Notes: generated from the letters alone by a model not told the origin. Counted from the first letter of the stretch, positions 29,051-38,219 are shown. The stretch is 45,038 bases of DNA from Mycobacterium palustre (GCF_002101785.1 NZ_LQPJ01000146.1:1-45038); one strand, 5' to 3'. Made by a program: numbers and translations.

Positions 29051-29533
29051 CTAGGCCGACAGCGGCAGCGGGCCCGTGCCGGCGGACTCGGCGCCGTCAC
29101 CGGCCTCGGCGTCCTCGCCGGCGGCTTCGGCCGCATCCGCAGCAGGTGAGGTGGCTTCGTCCGCCGTCGGACCGGTGTAGCCCGGCCGCTCGATGCGCAC
29201 GATCGCGCGGGACACGTCGGGTCCGACGGAAGTGGCACGCATCTCCAGCGACGAGCGTCGGTTGCCGTCGCGGTCTTCGTACTCGCTCGTGTAGACGTGG
29301 CCCACCACGATCACCGGTGCGCCCTTGCCCAGCGCGGCGCCCACGCCGGTGACCAACCTGCCCCAGCAGTTGACGTTGATGAACAGCGAGTTGCCGGGCT
29401 CCCACTCGCCGTCGGCGGTGCGCCGGCGGGAATTGCTGGCGACGCGAAACTTCATGACCTCCTGGGTGCCGACCTGTCGGCGCTCGGGGTTGTTGACGAT
29501 GTGGCCGACGACCGTCAGCGGTGTCTCGAACAT
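29051..29533 (-). CDS. ssbB: Second single-stranded DNA-binding protein, SsbB
   Basis: 160 residues from the ATG at 29533 (MFETPLTVVGHIVNNPERR), with a GAAGG ribosome site upstream. The OB-fold features of bacterial SSB are present: VMKFRVASNSRRRTADGEW, FINVNCWGRL and GKGAPVIVVGHVYTSEYEDRDGNRR. The C-terminal tail is acidic and Ala-rich but ends GTGPLPLSA, lacking the DDDIPF-like tip that main SSBs use to recruit partners. This marks it as the paralogous SsbB (Rv2478c), not the replicative SSB. It is upstream of ettA on the same strand. Confidence 0.87.
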   Translation of the reverse strand: MFETPLTVVGHIVNNPERRQVGTQEVMKFRVASNSRRRTADGEWEPGNSLFINVNCWGRLVTGVGAALGKGAPVIVVGHVYTSEYEDRDGNRRSSLEMRATSVGPDVSRAIVRIERPGYTGPTADEATSPAADAAEAAGEDAEAGDGAESAGTGPLPLSA

Positions 29534-29707
29534 GGGCTGATCCCTTCTCGGTTGCATTTCTCTCTTGGCGCGGCGACCGCGTCACCCGCCCTATCCGGCC
29601 TTCATTCAGCTCGGCACCACCGACGAGTCCCCCTCGACGCGCCGTCCCACCCGCCGCCCTTGTGGAGAAAACCGTGACTGTGGATAACTCGCCGAGTGCC
29701 TCAGGGG

Positions 29708-29845
29708 AGCATCGGTAAGCCGGAGCCGTTGACATACGGGCTGGTCGGCGCCTGGTCTCGGCGGATCACCCCGGAGCATCGGCTCGTCTACCGCGTGGTC
29801 GGCGATGGCATGCAAATCTTCCAAGCCCGTTACCACTACACCTGA
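29708..29845 (+). pseudogene. Remnant of a YoeB/RelK-type mRNA-interferase toxin (C-terminal half)
   Basis: A 45-codon open stretch reads SIGKPEPLTYGLVGAWSRRI, then TPEHRLVYRV, and ends QARYHYT and stop. GKPEPL..GYWSRRI..EHRLVY and the final RYHY are hallmarks of the YoeB toxin C-terminus. Two of the catalytic residues (the Arg of SRRI and the His of RYHY) survive. The N-terminal half with the catalytic Glu, and any YefM antitoxin gene, are absent: upstream DNA in this frame is not YoeB-like. It is a decayed toxin-antitoxin locus sitting where M. tuberculosis has an IS-containing block. Confidence 0.8.
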
Positions 29846-29873
29846 TCGCGACGCGCACCCTACGGTGGACGGC

Positions 29874-30593
29874 GTGGTGTCGGTCGGTGCGCTCGAGGTC
29901 GTCGACGATCTGAGCCCGGCGCGTTGGCTGACCGAGAGCATCCGTAGCTTTGCCCTCGACGTGGGGTCGCTCGTTCCGGCCGTCTTCGCCGCCTACGCCC
30001 GGGTGTTTCACCCCGCCCGCGACGGCGGGCTACCCGTGCGCTGGGCGCAGATCGCCCGCACCAACCGCAGGACCGTGCACCCGGAGATGCAGTTCACGCG
30101 GTTGATCGGCTACCGGTCGCGGTATTGCCCCGGGTACCCCGCCAACCAACCCGGCGTCTTCGACGAGGCGCCGGAGGTCGGGACGCTACCCGCCGATGTC
30201 GCCGCGTCGCTGGCGCGCGCCCTGGCCGGGCACACCGCGACCGCCCAGCGCTGCTGGTTCGCCGTGTGGTACGGGCACGGGGACCTCGACGAGGCGTTTC
30301 ATGGCCGCCCGACGTTCCGGCTACCGCAGCGCAGCTACCACCTGGCGCGCGGTCCGGTCACCGCGGCGGCCCAGTCGGTGGGAACCGGTCCTTTTTCGCA
30401 CCGCTCGTGCAACTTGTGGTGGCCCGACGACCGCGCGTGGTGCGTGGCCACCGACATCGACCTCGACAGCACCTATCTCGGCGGCTCCCAAGCCTGCATC
30501 GAGGAGATGCTCGCGGCCTCCGACTTGGAAGCGATGCCGATCGCCCCCGCCGCGGGGGTCACCGCCGACAGCGACGCCCTGAACCCCGCCTGA
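29874..30593 (+). CDS. Conserved hypothetical actinobacterial protein
   Basis: 239 residues from a GTG at 29874. The frame is open back to 29805 but that part overlaps the YoeB remnant. The protein is soluble, Trp-rich in the middle (RCWFAVWYGHGDLDEAF, HRSCNLWWPDDRAWCVATDIDL) and ends with a helix (SQACIEEMLAASDLEAMPI). I do not recognise a catalytic family. The layout resembles uncharacterised proteins in many Mycobacterium and other actinobacterial genomes. It converges with the CopD-CtaG gene five bases away and is absent from this place in M. tuberculosis as I recall it. Confidence 0.7.
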   Translation: MVSVGALEVVDDLSPARWLTESIRSFALDVGSLVPAVFAAYARVFHPARDGGLPVRWAQIARTNRRTVHPEMQFTRLIGYRSRYCPGYPANQPGVFDEAPEVGTLPADVAASLARALAGHTATAQRCWFAVWYGHGDLDEAFHGRPTFRLPQRSYHLARGPVTAAAQSVGTGPFSHRSCNLWWPDDRAWCVATDIDLDSTYLGGSQACIEEMLAASDLEAMPIAPAAGVTADSDALNPA

Positions 30594-30598
30594 GATGG

Positions 30599-32626
30599 TC
30601 AGCGCGGCTGCGCGCTCCCGGGCTTCTCGCGTCGCGCCAGTTCGGCCAGCATCGCGTTGTAGGCCACCAGGTCGGCGTCGTCGTCGCGGTCGGCCGCGCG
30701 GTCCAGCCGCTTGGCGGTGCGCCGGTCGCTGCGCGCCCACTGGATCAGCAGCGCGAGCATCACGATCACCAGTGGCACCTCCCCGGCCGCCCAGGCGATC
30801 CCGCCGCCCAAGTGCTGATCCCCCAGCAGATCGGTGTGCCAGCTCAGCCCGAGCGAGCCGTAGTAGTCGGCGCCGAGGACTCTTCGCCAGCCCATCAGGA
30901 CCACGCCGAAGAAGGCGTGCAGCGGCAGCGAGGCGAACACCACGCCCACCTTGGCCAGCGGCGGGATCGGCCGTGGCGTCGGGTCGACCCCGATCACGAC
31001 CCAATAGAAGAGGTAGCCGCTGAGCAAGAAGTGCACGTTCATCGCCACGTGCCCGGCATGGCTGCTCACGGCGGTGTCGAAAAGGCTTGACAGGTAGAGC
31101 CCGTAGAACCCGGCCACGAACAACAGGGTCGCGACCAGGGGGTTGGTCAGGAACCGCGAGTAGCGGCTGTGCAGGGCCGCGAGCAGCCACTCCCGCATGC
31201 CGGGCGGGTCGCCGCGGCCGGCAGCGGGCAGCGCCCGCAGCGCCAGGCTGACCGGCGCACCCAGCACCAGCAGGATCGGCACCAGCATCGACAACCCCAT
31301 GTGGGCCACCATGTGCATGCTGAACATCGCCGGCATGTAGCGCCCGACGCCCGACGAGGTCACGAAGAGCAGCGCCATACAGCCCAGCAGCCAGGCCGCG
31401 ACCCGGCCCGGCGGCCAGCTGTCGCCGCGGCGGCGCAGCCGCACCACCGCGGCCACGTACAGCGCGGCGAAAACGATCGCGGCGGTGCCGAAGATCAGGT
31501 CGAAGCGCCAGTCGAACAGGATGCGCGCGGCGGTGGGCGGCCCGTCGAAGTCGTAGCCGATCTCGGCTTCGGCGATGGACGGGAGCCTGCTTGGGGGCGG
31601 TGGCGGCGGGGTTCGGCCGAGGCCGACCGCGACGCCGAACGTCAAGCCGAACACCGCGGCCTCGATGAGCGCCAGCCTGATCAGCGCCCTGCGCGCCCTC
31701 GTCGGGACCGAATCCGATTGCAGCGCAAGCACTGTCGAGCGCCGCTGGCGCCAGCCCAGCACGCCCAGCGCGCACAGCGCGACAAACTTGGCGACCACCA
31801 GCCGCCCGTAGCTCGTGGTCAGCAGGTCCGACGGCAGCACCCGCACCAGGGCGTTGACCGAGCCGCTGAGCGCCATCGCGACCCAGCACCACAGCGCCAG
31901 CAGCGAGAAGCGCCGCGTCGCGAGGCCGGTGTGGTCGCCGTGACGCAGCGCGTGGGCGAACAGCGCGAGCAGGCCGCCGGCCCACAGGCTGGCGGCCACC
32001 AGGTGGATCAGTAGGCTGTTGGTGGCCAGGTCGTGGGAACCGCCGGCCGACGAATGACCCGTCAGCGCGAGCGGGATCAAGGTCAGCAACGCCCCGGCCA
32101 GCAGCAGCGGCGTCCAGGACCAGCGCAGCACCGCCAGGCTCGCCACGGTGACGACCGCGGCCAGGATCGCGGTCCAGCACCACGCCGACGCGGTGTTGAT
32201 CAGGCCCGCCAACGACCAGATTGCACCCGGGTCGAGGTCGGCCACCGGATGACCGGAGACGTCGGAGATGGTCAGCGGCACCAGCAGGGCCGCGCACACC
32301 GCCCACACCCCCGACGCCACGGTCCCCAGCCGAAGCGCGCGGTACCCGCCGGCGTCGAGGACGCCGCTGGGTAGCGGCGGCACCAGGAACGCCGCGAACA
32401 GGAACGACCCGACGGCCAGGACCGCGGCGATCTCCCCGGCCGCCCGCACGAAGGGCAGCCCCAGCGTGGTCGCCGGGCCCGGGTCCGGCAAGCCGGTGGC
32501 GGTCAGCGCGCCCGCCAGCGACAGCGCCCCGATCCCGGCGGCCGTGCAGCCCGCCAATACCGCCACCCCGACCAGCGGCGCCCACACCGGCGCGCGCGGC
32601 CTGGCTTGGGGTTGGGCCACCGTCAT
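30599..32626 (-). CDS. CopD-CtaG fusion membrane protein (cytochrome oxidase copper assembly type)
   Basis: 675 residues with some 14 or more hydrophobic segments. The N-terminal half resembles the copper-resistance CopD domain (ALTGHSSAGGSHDLATNSL, HLVAASLWAGGLLALF). The C-terminal half resembles the caa3-type CtaG/DUF1404 domain (YMPAMFSMHMVAHMGLSMLVPILLVLGAP, MNVHFLLSGYLFYW, ADYYGSLGLSW, DQHLGGGIAWAAGEVP). His/Met-rich helix ends suggest copper handling for terminal oxidase assembly; Rv0102 is the M. tuberculosis protein of this architecture. The start at 32626 has no signal peptide beyond the first span. It is in an otherwise plsB2-side position, convergent to the unknown gene. Confidence 0.87.
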   Translation of the reverse strand: MTVAQPQARPRAPVWAPLVGVAVLAGCTAAGIGALSLAGALTATGLPDPGPATTLGLPFVRAAGEIAAVLAVGSFLFAAFLVPPLPSGVLDAGGYRALRLGTVASGVWAVCAALLVPLTISDVSGHPVADLDPGAIWSLAGLINTASAWCWTAILAAVVTVASLAVLRWSWTPLLLAGALLTLIPLALTGHSSAGGSHDLATNSLLIHLVAASLWAGGLLALFAHALRHGDHTGLATRRFSLLALWCWVAMALSGSVNALVRVLPSDLLTTSYGRLVVAKFVALCALGVLGWRQRRSTVLALQSDSVPTRARRALIRLALIEAAVFGLTFGVAVGLGRTPPPPPPSRLPSIAEAEIGYDFDGPPTAARILFDWRFDLIFGTAAIVFAALYVAAVVRLRRRGDSWPPGRVAAWLLGCMALLFVTSSGVGRYMPAMFSMHMVAHMGLSMLVPILLVLGAPVSLALRALPAAGRGDPPGMREWLLAALHSRYSRFLTNPLVATLLFVAGFYGLYLSSLFDTAVSSHAGHVAMNVHFLLSGYLFYWVVIGVDPTPRPIPPLAKVGVVFASLPLHAFFGVVLMGWRRVLGADYYGSLGLSWHTDLLGDQHLGGGIAWAAGEVPLVIVMLALLIQWARSDRRTAKRLDRAADRDDDADLVAYNAMLAELARREKPGSAQPR

Positions 32627-32653
32627 GCACCCAGCGTATTGGGCGCGCCGCGG

Positions 32654-35014
32654 CTACCGGATTTGGCTGTGCAGCCGCTCGCGGCGGGCCTCGACCTCGC
32701 GGGCGATGAACTGCTCGCGCGCGATCCGCTCGACGTGGTCGAAATCGTGCAAAATGTCGCGCAACTCTCGGCGGAAGGCGACCCGCCGCTGGGCCAGGTC
32801 GGGGCCGGGCCCGATCAGGTCCTGGTCGTCCGCGACCTGCCGCGCCGTGGCGAACAGCAGCGTCGACACCGATTCGCTGCTGCGCACCCGCGTCTGCGCC
32901 ACGTATTGCCGCCCCACCCCGAGCGCCAGCTCGGTCAGTTCCTTGGATCCCACGCCGGCCGGCGCGTCACGCAACACGTCGGCGACGATCCCGTACGCCT
33001 CGAAGAACACCCGCAGCATCGCATGACACATCAACGGGCGCTTGGCGAACAGCATCGCGTCGATCTCGTCGCCGCCGGCGCTGACGTGCGCCTCCCAGTT
33101 GTCGTGCCAGCCCATCTCTTCGGCGATGTTGTTTCTGAACGTCGCCGAGTCGGCGAAGTAGAAGTCGAACTTCAGCAGGTCGCGCAGCCGCATCGCCTGG
33201 GTCCAGAACGCCTCGACGCGGTTGCCCTCGGCGCGCCGCGCGCAGGCCAGCGCGAGCTCGACGATCGAGGTCTCCAGGAACGCATGGATCAACGAGTTGC
33301 GGTAGAAGGCCGCGGCGTGCTCGTGCTCAGGAGCGATGCGCCACACCGGCTCCCGGCCGCCGTCGACGCGGGTGATCGGGTGCCCGTTGGACAACGCGTC
33401 GACCGCCGCGCGCACCCCGTCGCGGGTGCGCAACCGCAGCGCGCTCGCCGACATCGGGGTTTGCTTGCGTTGCAGATAGTCCAGGGAGTCCTGCAGGGTG
33501 TGGTGCAGCTGACCGAGCGTCAACGCCGCGCCGCGGGTGGTCAGCAGCAACGCGCACACCAGACCGGTCGCCGTCACCGGGGTGGCCCGCAAGATCCGCC
33601 ACGCGACCTCGAACGACATCTTTTGCAGCGCAAGCCTTTTGGCGTCCTGATCGTGGGCCAGCGGGCCGTGCGGCGGCCCGAGGTACTGGCGCATCGAGAC
33701 GGCCTCGGGGAACCGGACATAGATCTTGCCGTAGTTGCGCTCGCCCTGCGCCTTGATGAAGTTGTAGAGCCAGACGACACCCTCCGGCGTCTTCTCGCCG
33801 CCGCGCGCGTACGCGGCGTACTCGGCGGTCTCGTGCAGCTGGTCGAAGCCGATCGAAACCGGTTGCAACAGAATGTCTTGGCTGCGGCCGTCCAGGTAAG
33901 CGTCGGCCACATAGGACAGCAGCCCCAGCTTGGGCGGCAGCATCTTGCCGGTGCGGGAGCGGGTCCCCTCGATGGACCAGCTCAGGTTGAACCGCTTTTC
34001 GACGATGTAGCCGACGAACTCGCGCAGCACGTATTTGTAGAGCGGGTCTTCGCCGATGTTGCGGCGGATGAAGATGACGCCCGAGCGGCGCAGCAGCGGC
34101 CCCATCACCCCGAACGACAGGTTGATGCCGGCGAACACGTGCACCGGCGGCAGCCGGTTCTCCTGCATCGCCACCGGCACGACGGCGCCGTCGATGTAGG
34201 ACCGGTGCGAAAACAGCAGCACCGCCGGGTGGTTGTCGAGCGCGGTGCGCATCGCCGCGACCTGATACTCGTCGTAGTCGATGTCCGGATCGAAGCCGCG
34301 GCTCAGGGCCCGGCCCAAGACGCCCACCAGGTCGACGGAGACCCGGCTCCAGCCGGTGGCCAGTTCGTCGAGCATTTTGCCGGCTTCCTCGACGGTGGCA
34401 CCCGGGATTCGTTTCAGGCCGGCGCGAAACCGCGCGGACGCCAAGATCTCCGGTTTCACCAGCCGCGGAGATTTGTACTGCGGCCCCAGGATTCGGTATT
34501 CGGCGCGTTCCAACGCCAAGATGGCGCGGCGGGTGACGAATTGGGCGAAGTCGTGCTCGCCTTGCCCGACGGTGGTCTCGCGCCATTGCTGGCGCAGCTC
34601 GGCGATCTTGGCCGGCTCGCCGGCCACCACCCGCGCGCGTTGCGGATCGCTGCGCACGATCTGACGTTGCTGGCGCGGGCTGGGGTGATAGGGGTCGCGG
34701 CCGGGCAGCAGGCCGGCCAGCTTGGCGGCCCTGCCGCGGTCGGCCGGCGGCAGCCAGAACACCCGCACCGGCACGATCGAACGGTCCTCGCCGACTTCGG
34801 ATTCGAGCCGCTCGACCAGCGCGCTGAGCGCCGTAGGCGGCGCATCGCGCTCCGGCAGGGCCAGCACCTCGAAGTTCGCCTCGGCGTCGGCGGTTCGCTT
34901 CTGGTCCAACCAGGCCATGACCAGATCCCGCTCCACCGGCGAGGCCATCGACGCCAACACCAGCGAATCCTGCGCGGTGAGCGCCGCGCTGGGATCGGCG
35001 GCCGATTTGGTCAC
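32654..35014 (-). CDS. plsB2: Glycerol-3-phosphate acyltransferase PlsB2
   Basis: 786-residue membrane-associated enzyme adding the first acyl chain to glycerol 3-phosphate. The acyltransferase block I motif is H270-RSYI-D275 (H-x4-D) in LLFSHRSYIDG. Block II/III follow with GVIFIRRNIG and IEGTRSRTGK. A long helical C-terminal region follows, as in E. coli PlsB and Rv2482c. The GTG at 35014 overlaps the plsC stop by four bases, so plsC and plsB2 are coupled. A partner open frame on the opposite strand is a GC shadow. Confidence 0.94.
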   Translation of the reverse strand: MTKSAADPSAALTAQDSLVLASMASPVERDLVMAWLDQKRTADAEANFEVLALPERDAPPTALSALVERLESEVGEDRSIVPVRVFWLPPADRGRAAKLAGLLPGRDPYHPSPRQQRQIVRSDPQRARVVAGEPAKIAELRQQWRETTVGQGEHDFAQFVTRRAILALERAEYRILGPQYKSPRLVKPEILASARFRAGLKRIPGATVEEAGKMLDELATGWSRVSVDLVGVLGRALSRGFDPDIDYDEYQVAAMRTALDNHPAVLLFSHRSYIDGAVVPVAMQENRLPPVHVFAGINLSFGVMGPLLRRSGVIFIRRNIGEDPLYKYVLREFVGYIVEKRFNLSWSIEGTRSRTGKMLPPKLGLLSYVADAYLDGRSQDILLQPVSIGFDQLHETAEYAAYARGGEKTPEGVVWLYNFIKAQGERNYGKIYVRFPEAVSMRQYLGPPHGPLAHDQDAKRLALQKMSFEVAWRILRATPVTATGLVCALLLTTRGAALTLGQLHHTLQDSLDYLQRKQTPMSASALRLRTRDGVRAAVDALSNGHPITRVDGGREPVWRIAPEHEHAAAFYRNSLIHAFLETSIVELALACARRAEGNRVEAFWTQAMRLRDLLKFDFYFADSATFRNNIAEEMGWHDNWEAHVSAGGDEIDAMLFAKRPLMCHAMLRVFFEAYGIVADVLRDAPAGVGSKELTELALGVGRQYVAQTRVRSSESVSTLLFATARQVADDQDLIGPGPDLAQRRVAFRRELRDILHDFDHVERIAREQFIAREVEARRERLHSQIR

Positions 35015-36753
35015 GGCCCCCCTCGGGGCGACGAGGTCGGCGATTCGACGCCCGTGGCCTTCTGGGCGTTAGGCCCTTGTGCCGCACCGTCTTTGGGTGT
35101 GACCTTGGAGTGGTGCTTGGTGGCCTTGGCTGGCTTTTTGGCCGCGGTCTTCTTGGCGCCGGCCTTCTTCGCCGTGGCCTTCTTGGGGGCCGCCTTCTTT
35201 GCCGGCGCTTTTGCGGGCCGGGCCTTGGCCTTCCTGTCCGCCTTCTTCTCGGCGTAGAGCCCGACGTCGGGCAGTTGGTCGACCGGCCAATTGGCCAGCG
35301 TGTCCAGGTACAGCTGGCGCACCTCGGCGATGTGGTCGGGCAGCGTCTCGAGCGTCCAGTCGTCCACCGAAATCGGCGGGAACACCGCGACGTCGACGGT
35401 GCCGGGATTGACCACCGTGGAGTTTCTGGCGGCGACGATCTCGGCGTTGCGGATCACGATCGGGACGATCGGGATCCCGACCGCCATGGCGATGCGAAAC
35501 GGCCCCTTCTTGAACGGCCCCACCTCGGTGGTGTCGACGCGGGTGCCTTCGGGCGCGATGACGATCGACAGGCCCCGCTTGGCGCGCTCTTCGACCTCGT
35601 GCATCGTCTCGACGGCGGCGACCGGATCGTCCCGGTCGATGAACACGCCGTCGAGCAACTTGCCGAGCGTGCCCATGATCGGGTCCTTTTCGAGTTCCTT
35701 CTTGCCCACGCCAATCCAGTTGTCGCGCACCAGCGCTCCCGCGATGACGGGGTCGACCTGGTTGCGGTGGTTGAAGATGAACACCGCGGGTCGCTGCGCG
35801 GTCAGGTTCTCTTCGCCGATGACGTTCAGGCGCACCCCGGCGATCGCCAGCGACAACTGGGAGAAGGTCGAGGTGAAGAAGTTGACGCCGCGGCGCCGGT
35901 TGCGGGTCAGCACGCCGATGCCCACCGCGCCTGCGGCGACGGGAAACATCGAGCCGAAGCCGGCGAGCGTCCGCAACTGCCGCCGGATGCCCACCCGGCC
36001 GCGGCTCTCGAATCGCAGAATCGGCCACCCGCGGCGCTTGGCCACCGCGGCCATCTTGCCCTCGGGATTCGTCGGGCGCGGGTTGCCGACCAAGTACATC
36101 AACGCGACGTCCTCGTCGCCGTCGGCGTAGAAGTAGCTGTCCTTGAGGTCGATGCCGTTCTCGGCCGCAAACCGTTGCACCGCAGCGGCTTTGCCCGGCC
36201 CCCACAGGATCGGCTTCTGCACGCCCCCGGTGAGGATGCCGTCCTCGTTGACCTCGAACTTGTTGGTGAGCATGTTGGTGATCCCGAGGAAGCGCGCGAC
36301 CGGGTTGACCTGGATGGTCAGCGCCGACGAGCTGAGCACCACGGTGTGGCCGCGCGCCACGTGGGCCCGCACCAGCTCGCGCATTTCGGGGTAGATCCGC
36401 GACTCGATGCGCTGGACGAACAGCCGCTCGCCGATCTCCTCGAGGTCGTCGAGCAGCCGCCCGGCCAGGGCGGTGGCCGCCTTGCCGATGAGGTCTTCGA
36501 ACTCGATGCGCCCCAACGTGTGGCTGAGGCCGGCCTGCACCATGCTGAGCAGCTCGCCGACGCCCATGTCGCGGCGCAGCAGCCGCTCCTGGGTCAGGAT
36601 GACCGCCGTGAAACCAGCGACGAGTGTTCCGTCCAGGTCGAAGAACGCGCCGACCTTGGGACCCGGCGGGCTCGCCATGATCTCGGCGACCGACCCGGGC
36701 AGCCGCATGTCCTCCCCCGGCTTGGGGGTCTCCTGTTCTTGCGGCGGGCTCAT
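35011..36753 (-). CDS. plsC: Bifunctional HAD phosphatase / 1-acyl-glycerol-3-phosphate acyltransferase
   Basis: 580 residues. The N-terminal domain is a HAD-IB hydrolase (SerB-like), nucleophile motif D39-L-D41-G-T in FFDLDGTLV and later DGDEDVALMYLVGNP. The C-terminal domain is a PlsC acyltransferase with H-x4-D in FNHRNQVDP and APEGTR, adding the second acyl chain to make phosphatidate. The last 60 or so residues form a Lys/Ala/Pro-rich tail of (A/P)KK repeats like those of histone H1 or HupB. The start at 36753 overlaps the WS/DGAT stop by four bases. It corresponds to Rv2483c. The HAD substrate (phosphoserine or a lipid phosphate) cannot be told from sequence. Confidence 0.93.
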   Translation of the reverse strand: MSPPQEQETPKPGEDMRLPGSVAEIMASPPGPKVGAFFDLDGTLVAGFTAVILTQERLLRRDMGVGELLSMVQAGLSHTLGRIEFEDLIGKAATALAGRLLDDLEEIGERLFVQRIESRIYPEMRELVRAHVARGHTVVLSSSALTIQVNPVARFLGITNMLTNKFEVNEDGILTGGVQKPILWGPGKAAAVQRFAAENGIDLKDSYFYADGDEDVALMYLVGNPRPTNPEGKMAAVAKRRGWPILRFESRGRVGIRRQLRTLAGFGSMFPVAAGAVGIGVLTRNRRRGVNFFTSTFSQLSLAIAGVRLNVIGEENLTAQRPAVFIFNHRNQVDPVIAGALVRDNWIGVGKKELEKDPIMGTLGKLLDGVFIDRDDPVAAVETMHEVEERAKRGLSIVIAPEGTRVDTTEVGPFKKGPFRIAMAVGIPIVPIVIRNAEIVAARNSTVVNPGTVDVAVFPPISVDDWTLETLPDHIAEVRQLYLDTLANWPVDQLPDVGLYAEKKADRKAKARPAKAPAKKAAPKKATAKKAGAKKTAAKKPAKATKHHSKVTPKDGAAQGPNAQKATGVESPTSSPRGGP

Positions 36754-38219
36754 GAGCCCGTTACCGTCCGCGCCGAGGTGGCCGGCTCGGTGAACGAGGC
36801 CGGCACCGCGTGGGGTGCGGGGTCACCGGCCAGCGCCAGGATCTCGTCGAAACCCTCCAGCAGGCACTGGGCGAACAACGCCTCGTTGCGCACCGAGGCC
36901 CGATCGTAGCGGACCGTGATCGTGCACCAGCCACCGCGGGAAATCAGCACCACCATCATCGCCACCCCCGGCAGCGGCCCAATCCCATACTGCCGCAACA
37001 CCTTTGCCCCGGCGATGTAGGTGTCTCCCGGATACACCGGCACGTTGCTGGCCTGCACGTCTGAACCGATCACCGATCCGGTCAGGCCCTCGAGCACCGG
37101 CGTGGGCAGCACGCTCAGCAGCGGGGCGATGGACCCGACGATGTTCATCGCGGGCTCGTCGCGGCGCTGGGTCATCTGCGCGCGGATCTTCTTCATCCGG
37201 GCGACCGGGTCGGCGGTGCCCAGCGGCGCCGCCAGGTTGACGCCGGTGAACCGGTTGCCGCCGGCCGTGTCGGCCTCGGCCCGCAGGTTGACCGGCACCG
37301 CCATCGGCAGCGTGCTGATCGGCACGCCCAGGGCCAGGTGGTAGCGCCGCAGCGCGCCCGACAGGCCGGCAAGGTAGGCGTCGTTGATCGATCCGCCGCC
37401 GGCCTTGGCCGCCCGGTGCAGATCCGAGAGCGGGATGTCGATCGCCTCGGTGCGGCTGGCCAGGCTGCGTCGTCGCAGCAGCGGCGACGGCTCGGCGGCC
37501 CGGTTCATCACCCGCATGCCCGACATGACGTAGCCCACCGCTCCCCCGACCGTGGACACCGGGTCGAGCACCGCCTTGCCGGCGGCCGACACCGCCCCGG
37601 CCACCGCGCCCACCACTCCGTTGACGAGCGCGAACGGCAGCCGGCTGAGGCCCTGGAGCATCAGGTCGTTGGGCGTGAGATCCTGCGGAACGGGTTGCGG
37701 CGGCGTCGGTTTGGGTGGCGGGTCGCGTTCGAGGTCATAGATTTCGGCGAACATCTCCACCCCGCCGACACCGTCGGTGACGGCGTGGCTGACGTGCAGC
37801 AGCGTCGCAGCCTTGCCGTCGTCCAGGCCCTCGACCAGCGTGGCCGTCCACAGCGGGCGCGAGATGTCCATCGGCGACTGCAGCATCACCTCGGCGAGGT
37901 CGAACACCTCGCGCAGCGTGCCGGACCCCGAGACGCGGACCCGCCGCACGTGGAAGTCGAGGTTGAAGTCGGGATCGACCACCCACCGGGGGGCGGCCGT
38001 CGGCAACGTCGGCACCACGACCTTTTGCCGCAGGCGCCGCACGCGCCGGGACGCGTTTTCGAATCTGCTGCGAAAGCGCTCCCAGTCCGGCGTGGTGTCG
38101 AGCAGTTCCAGCGCCATGATGCCCGAGCGGGTGCGGGGGTTGGCCTCGCCGCGATGCATCAGGTAGTCGACCGGTCCGAGCTCGTCGGACAACTTCACGG
38201 CCCCGTCGGAGTCAGCCAT
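36750..38219 (-). CDS. WS/DGAT-family acyltransferase (Rv2484c homologue)
   Basis: 489-residue member of the wax ester synthase/diacylglycerol acyltransferase family. It begins SDELGPVDYLMHRGEANPRTRSG, and has the C-terminal DUF1298 domain (TLPMAVPVNLRAE, SNVPVYPGD). The active-site motif normally HHxxxDG reads S144-H145-AVT-D149-G150: the second, catalytic His and the Asp are kept but the first His is Ser. It is first in an overlapping three-gene unit with plsC and plsB2, so its product may use the diacylglycerol that pathway makes. Triacylglycerol synthesis is inferred; family members vary widely in activity. Confidence 0.9.
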   Translation of the reverse strand: MADSDGAVKLSDELGPVDYLMHRGEANPRTRSGIMALELLDTTPDWERFRSRFENASRRVRRLRQKVVVPTLPTAAPRWVVDPDFNLDFHVRRVRVSGSGTLREVFDLAEVMLQSPMDISRPLWTATLVEGLDDGKAATLLHVSHAVTDGVGGVEMFAEIYDLERDPPPKPTPPQPVPQDLTPNDLMLQGLSRLPFALVNGVVGAVAGAVSAAGKAVLDPVSTVGGAVGYVMSGMRVMNRAAEPSPLLRRRSLASRTEAIDIPLSDLHRAAKAGGGSINDAYLAGLSGALRRYHLALGVPISTLPMAVPVNLRAEADTAGGNRFTGVNLAAPLGTADPVARMKKIRAQMTQRRDEPAMNIVGSIAPLLSVLPTPVLEGLTGSVIGSDVQASNVPVYPGDTYIAGAKVLRQYGIGPLPGVAMMVVLISRGGWCTITVRYDRASVRNEALFAQCLLEGFDEILALAGDPAPHAVPASFTEPATSARTVTGS

